DNA of 7,696 bases from Methanothrix sp. (GTDB lineage: Archaea > Halobacteriota > Methanosarcinia > Methanotrichales > Methanotrichaceae): contig JALNZQ010000126.1 in assembly GCA_023229165.1 (NCBI GenBank), positions 1 to 7,696 on the forward strand, read 5' to 3'. Below, piece by piece: positions 6,330 to 7,696 of this stretch. The notes under the pieces were generated by a model. The model did no database searches. It was not told where the DNA came from and was given only the letters and a program-made list of their open reading frames with translations. The position numbers were made by a program, and so were the translations under genes. The stretch's first letter is position 1. Each line of letters begins with the position of its first letter.

Positions 6330-6788
6330 ATGGCAATGAATCATATCACTGCCATCGAAAAGACGGAAAGCGAAAATCCAATCTTGCCAGAATCAGCAAC
6401 ATTGAAGCGGAGCGTTGGAGCAAAAGAGGGAATGGACATGCTGCCAGATTCAAAGCAGTTCGCCTTGGAATGGATTGAGTCGTGGAATTCCCACGACCTG
6501 GATCGCATCATGAGTCACTACGCCGACGATGTCGAGGTAACCACTCCGATGATCAAGATTGCGATGGGAATTGACAGCGGCACGCTTCGAGGCAAAGCCT
6601 CAGCGCGTCAGTACTGGCAAGCAGCCCTTGAGAAGGTGCCGGATCTGCACTTTGTACTTGTCGAGTGCACACAGAGCGTTGACTCCATTGCCATCTACTA
6701 CAAGTCCGTTATGGGCAAGATGGCTATTGAAGTCATGTTCTTCGATCCGAATGATAAGGTGTCCAGGGTTATCGCCCACTACAACTGA
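6330..6788 (+). CDS. SnoaL-like / NTF2-like fold protein
   Basis: A 152-residue protein whose last 115 residues fit the SnoaL-like NTF2 superfamily. An opening helix FALEWIESWNSHDLDRIMSHY is followed by the typical ADDVEVTTP strand, a RGKASARQYWQAAL helix, and the strands DLHFVLVECTQ, SIAIYYKSVMG and MAIEVMFFD, ending with RVIAHY. Members are small cytoplasmic proteins with a cone-shaped pocket, used as isomerases, cyclases or binding proteins; the substrate here is unknown. The first 34-36 residues are not part of the fold and no ribosome site precedes 6330. A GAGGG at 6426-6430 lies seven bases before an in-frame ATG at 6438, so the true product may begin there with 116 residues. It is divergent from the ArsR gene and may share its regulation. 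Similar proteins are common in bacteria, so acquisition by transfer is plausible but untested. Confidence 0.8.
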   Translation: MAMNHITAIEKTESENPILPESATLKRSVGAKEGMDMLPDSKQFALEWIESWNSHDLDRIMSHYADDVEVTTPMIKIAMGIDSGTLRGKASARQYWQAALEKVPDLHFVLVECTQSVDSIAIYYKSVMGKMAIEVMFFDPNDKVSRVIAHYN

Positions 6789-6806
6789 ATGAGACAAATG
6801 GGATTG

Positions 6807-6867
6807 TACTCACTTCATTGGAGCGGATCGCCCGAAAATCGGGCTCTCGCTCAACTTCCCGTTAGAT
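6807..6867 (+). other. attC-like imperfect inverted repeat between the SnoaL-like and VOC genes
   Basis: The element can be drawn as a cruciform with features of an integron attC site. GTTAGAT at 6861-6867 matches the R' consensus GTTRRRY. CGCTCAA (6848-6854, L') pairs with TTGGAGCG (6818-6825, L'') if one G is left unpaired, like the extrahelical base of real attC sites. Unpaired GATC and TCT separate this arm from a perfect six-pair stem, GCCCGA (6830-6835) with TCGGGC (6839-6844) around an AAA loop. The total length of 61 bases suits a short attC. The weak point is the R'' position: TACTCAC (6807-6813) matches RYYYAAC at only four of seven bases. It lies just after one ORF and just before the ribosome site of the next, as in cassette arrays. 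A plain intergenic RNA hairpin is the alternative. Confidence 0.35.
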
Positions 6868-6870
6868 TAA

Positions 6871-6875
6871 AGGAG
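6871..6875 (+). promoter_or_regulatory. Shine-Dalgarno of the VOC gene
   Basis: AGGAG, then seven bases, then the ATG at 6883. It is a strong ribosome site and fixes the start of the VOC gene. Confidence 0.75.
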
Positions 6876-6882
6876 TTAAGAT

Positions 6883-7308
6883 ATGCAACCACGGCTAAAC
6901 ATCGTCACATTGGGAGTTCGAGATCTGGATAAAGCGGTTAAGTTCTATCGAGATGGCCTCGGATGGCCCTTATCGAGCGCGAGTGCAGGTGACTTTGCGA
7001 TATTTAAATTGAGCACAGGCACGGCATTGGCCTTATATCCTAGAAATTTGCTGGCCAAGGATGCGAATGTAAAGGACACGGGAGGTTTCGGCGGCATTAC
7101 TCTTGCTCAAAATGTAGAAACCCCAGAAGAGGTGGACTTGGTTTTATCTCAAGCCGTTAAATCCGGCGGTACTGTTATCAAGTCTGCCCGAAAAGCTGAT
7201 TGGGGTGGCTATTCTGGATATTTTGCAGACCCGGACGGGCATCCATGGGAAGTGGCCTGGAATCCTCATTTTCGGCTTGTGCAGGGAAACCTGGCTTTGC
7301 CTGATTAA
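6883..7308 (+). CDS. VOC superfamily (glyoxalase/bleomycin-resistance fold) protein
   Basis: A 141-residue protein built from two beta-alpha-beta-beta-beta halves of the vicinal oxygen chelate fold. The first half is INIVTLGVRDLDKAVKFY-like (here NIVTLGVRDLDKAVKFYRD), then GLGWPL, DFAIFKL and TALALYPR. The second half is GGITLAQNVETPEEVDLVLS, then AVKSGGTVIK and the signature YSGYFADPDGHPWEVAWNP. The Glu of WEVAWNP is at the usual metal-ligand position of the second half. Members include glyoxalase I, ring-cleaving dioxygenases, epimerases and antibiotic-binding proteins; this branch is uncharacterised and the activity cannot be deduced. Length is normal. It lies 94 bases after the SnoaL-like gene in the same direction, with an attC-like hairpin between them, so shared transcription is possible but not certain. 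VOC proteins are frequent passengers of mobile gene cassettes. Confidence 0.88.
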   Translation: MQPRLNIVTLGVRDLDKAVKFYRDGLGWPLSSASAGDFAIFKLSTGTALALYPRNLLAKDANVKDTGGFGGITLAQNVETPEEVDLVLSQAVKSGGTVIKSARKADWGGYSGYFADPDGHPWEVAWNPHFRLVQGNLALPD

Positions 7309-7491
7309 GAGCCTGACAATGTCATCTACCAGGAGGCTTACCGATGCTGGGTTGATGCCTGCCTTTCGGCTGGTTTAAACCTCAGAAGCTCATGAGGATT
7401 CAGCTATTGCCAATGCATCCGGAGCAGAAATTTTGACGAAAAACCGCCAGTGAATATTGAAGAATATGACAATATCAAAAAGATCGACTAA
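7309..7491 (+). pseudogene. possible decayed end of a gene
   Basis: This gap has no intact ORF but reads like protein in successive frames. Frame 1 (7309-7395), continuing directly from the VOC stop, gives NVIYQEAYRCWVDACLSAGL before a TGA. Frame 2 (7379-7450) gives EDSAIANASGAEILTKN before a TGA. Frame 1 again (7441-7491) gives PPVNIEEYDNIKKID and a TAA. One extra base in the A run at 7439-7443 would join the last two pieces. I do not recognise the family, and a chance reading is possible. The stretch also holds the palindrome GGTTTAAACC at 7372-7381. Confidence 0.3.
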
Positions 7492-7507
7492 GACAACTGC
7501 AATTTCC

Positions 7508-7696
7508 ATGAAGCTAATCGCTCCTTGCGGAATGAATTGCCGTCTCTGCCGCGCATTCACGAGAGATAAGAATCCCTGCCCAGGTTGCCGAGGCGACGAC
7601 AACCTCAAATCGAAATCCTGCGTAGAATGTCGAATCAAGAACTGCGAAAAGTTGGTGAACGCCAAAGCCAAGTACTGCTTTGGTTGTGACAGCTTC
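7508..7696 (+). CDS. Cys-rich DUF3795-type zinc-ribbon protein, N-terminal part
   Basis: The frame is open from the ATG at 7508 to the window end, giving 63 codons of an incomplete protein. It begins with MKLIAPCGMNCRLCRAF and continues with NPCPGCRGDD, KSCVECRIKNCEK and KYCFGCDSF. Ten cysteines lie at 7, 11, 14, 24, 27, 38, 41, 46, 56 and 59. The opening CGxxCxxC followed by CPGC and further Cys pairs is the hallmark of DUF3795, a family of unknown function common in methanogens and anaerobic bacteria and thought to bind zinc or a metal cluster. An in-frame ATG at 7466 would add 14 residues; 7508 is preferred because the family usually starts just before the first Cys motif. Neither start has a good ribosome site. 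Confidence 0.8.
   Translation, partial: MKLIAPCGMNCRLCRAFTRDKNPCPGCRGDDNLKSKSCVECRIKNCEKLVNAKAKYCFGCDSF

Noticed and set aside
6821..6852. Hairpin as an intrinsic terminator of the SnoaL-like gene
   Set aside because: The stem is not followed by a T run (the next bases are AACTTCCCG), and the extra arm and box arrangement is better described as attC-like.
7311..7317. GCCTGAC just after the VOC stop as the R'' box of a second attC
   Set aside because: It matches RYYYAAC at six of seven bases, but no matching GTTRRRY box or paired L arms could be found within about 140 bases downstream.
7372..7381. GGTTTAAACC as an operator
   Set aside because: It is a 10-bp palindrome with no promoter or start codon at a suitable distance, and short palindromes of this size occur by chance.
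7390..7671. Minus-strand 93-codon open frame
   Set aside because: It is antisense to the clear Cys-rich DUF3795-type frame at 7508-7696 and its peptide has no recognisable domain.

Overview
The window looks like chromosomal DNA of a methanogenic euryarchaeon, most likely of the Methanosarcinales (Methanothrix or Methanosarcina type). The main evidence is a long secreted protein with two tandem copies of the S-layer duplication domain known from that group. A helix-turn-helix protein fused to a CdhE/AcsC-type [4Fe-4S] domain and archaeal-style TATA boxes about 26 bases from inferred transcription starts support this. The genus is an inference from protein families and was not checked by search.

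Bases 1-6211 are read on the minus strand. First comes a 1204-residue S-layer-type protein (32-3646), with a 20-bp perfect tandem repeat over its stop codon. Next is a membrane-anchored two-TPR protein (3734-4306). Then comes a compact cluster, read from right to left: a Cys-rich ArsR-family repressor (5744-6211), an HTH/[4Fe-4S] protein (4916-5713), a possible 23-codon ORF (4839-4910) and a DsrE-family protein (4471-4839). This cluster reads as a metal-, thiol- or redox-responsive unit. The repressor probably controls its own transcription through a 14-bp palindrome placed between its TATA box and its inferred start site.

From 6212 onward the genes are read on the plus strand and look like accessory cargo: a SnoaL/NTF2-like protein (6330-6788), a VOC/glyoxalase-fold protein (6883-7308), a stretch that may be a decayed gene end (7309-7491), and the start of a Cys-rich DUF3795-type zinc-ribbon protein that runs off the window (7508-7696). 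Between the SnoaL-like and VOC genes lies a 61-bp imperfect inverted repeat with much of the architecture of an integron attC site: an R'-like GTTAGAT, L'/L'' arms with one extra base, and a central stem. Its R'' box is poor. No integrase is visible, so this is a candidate only.

The most interesting items are the attC-like element between two genes of types often carried in cassettes, and the ArsR / HTH-[4Fe-4S] / DsrE cluster with its operator-like palindrome. No RNA gene, CRISPR array, complete insertion sequence or replication origin was recognised. No stretch longer than 300 bases lacks a gene.
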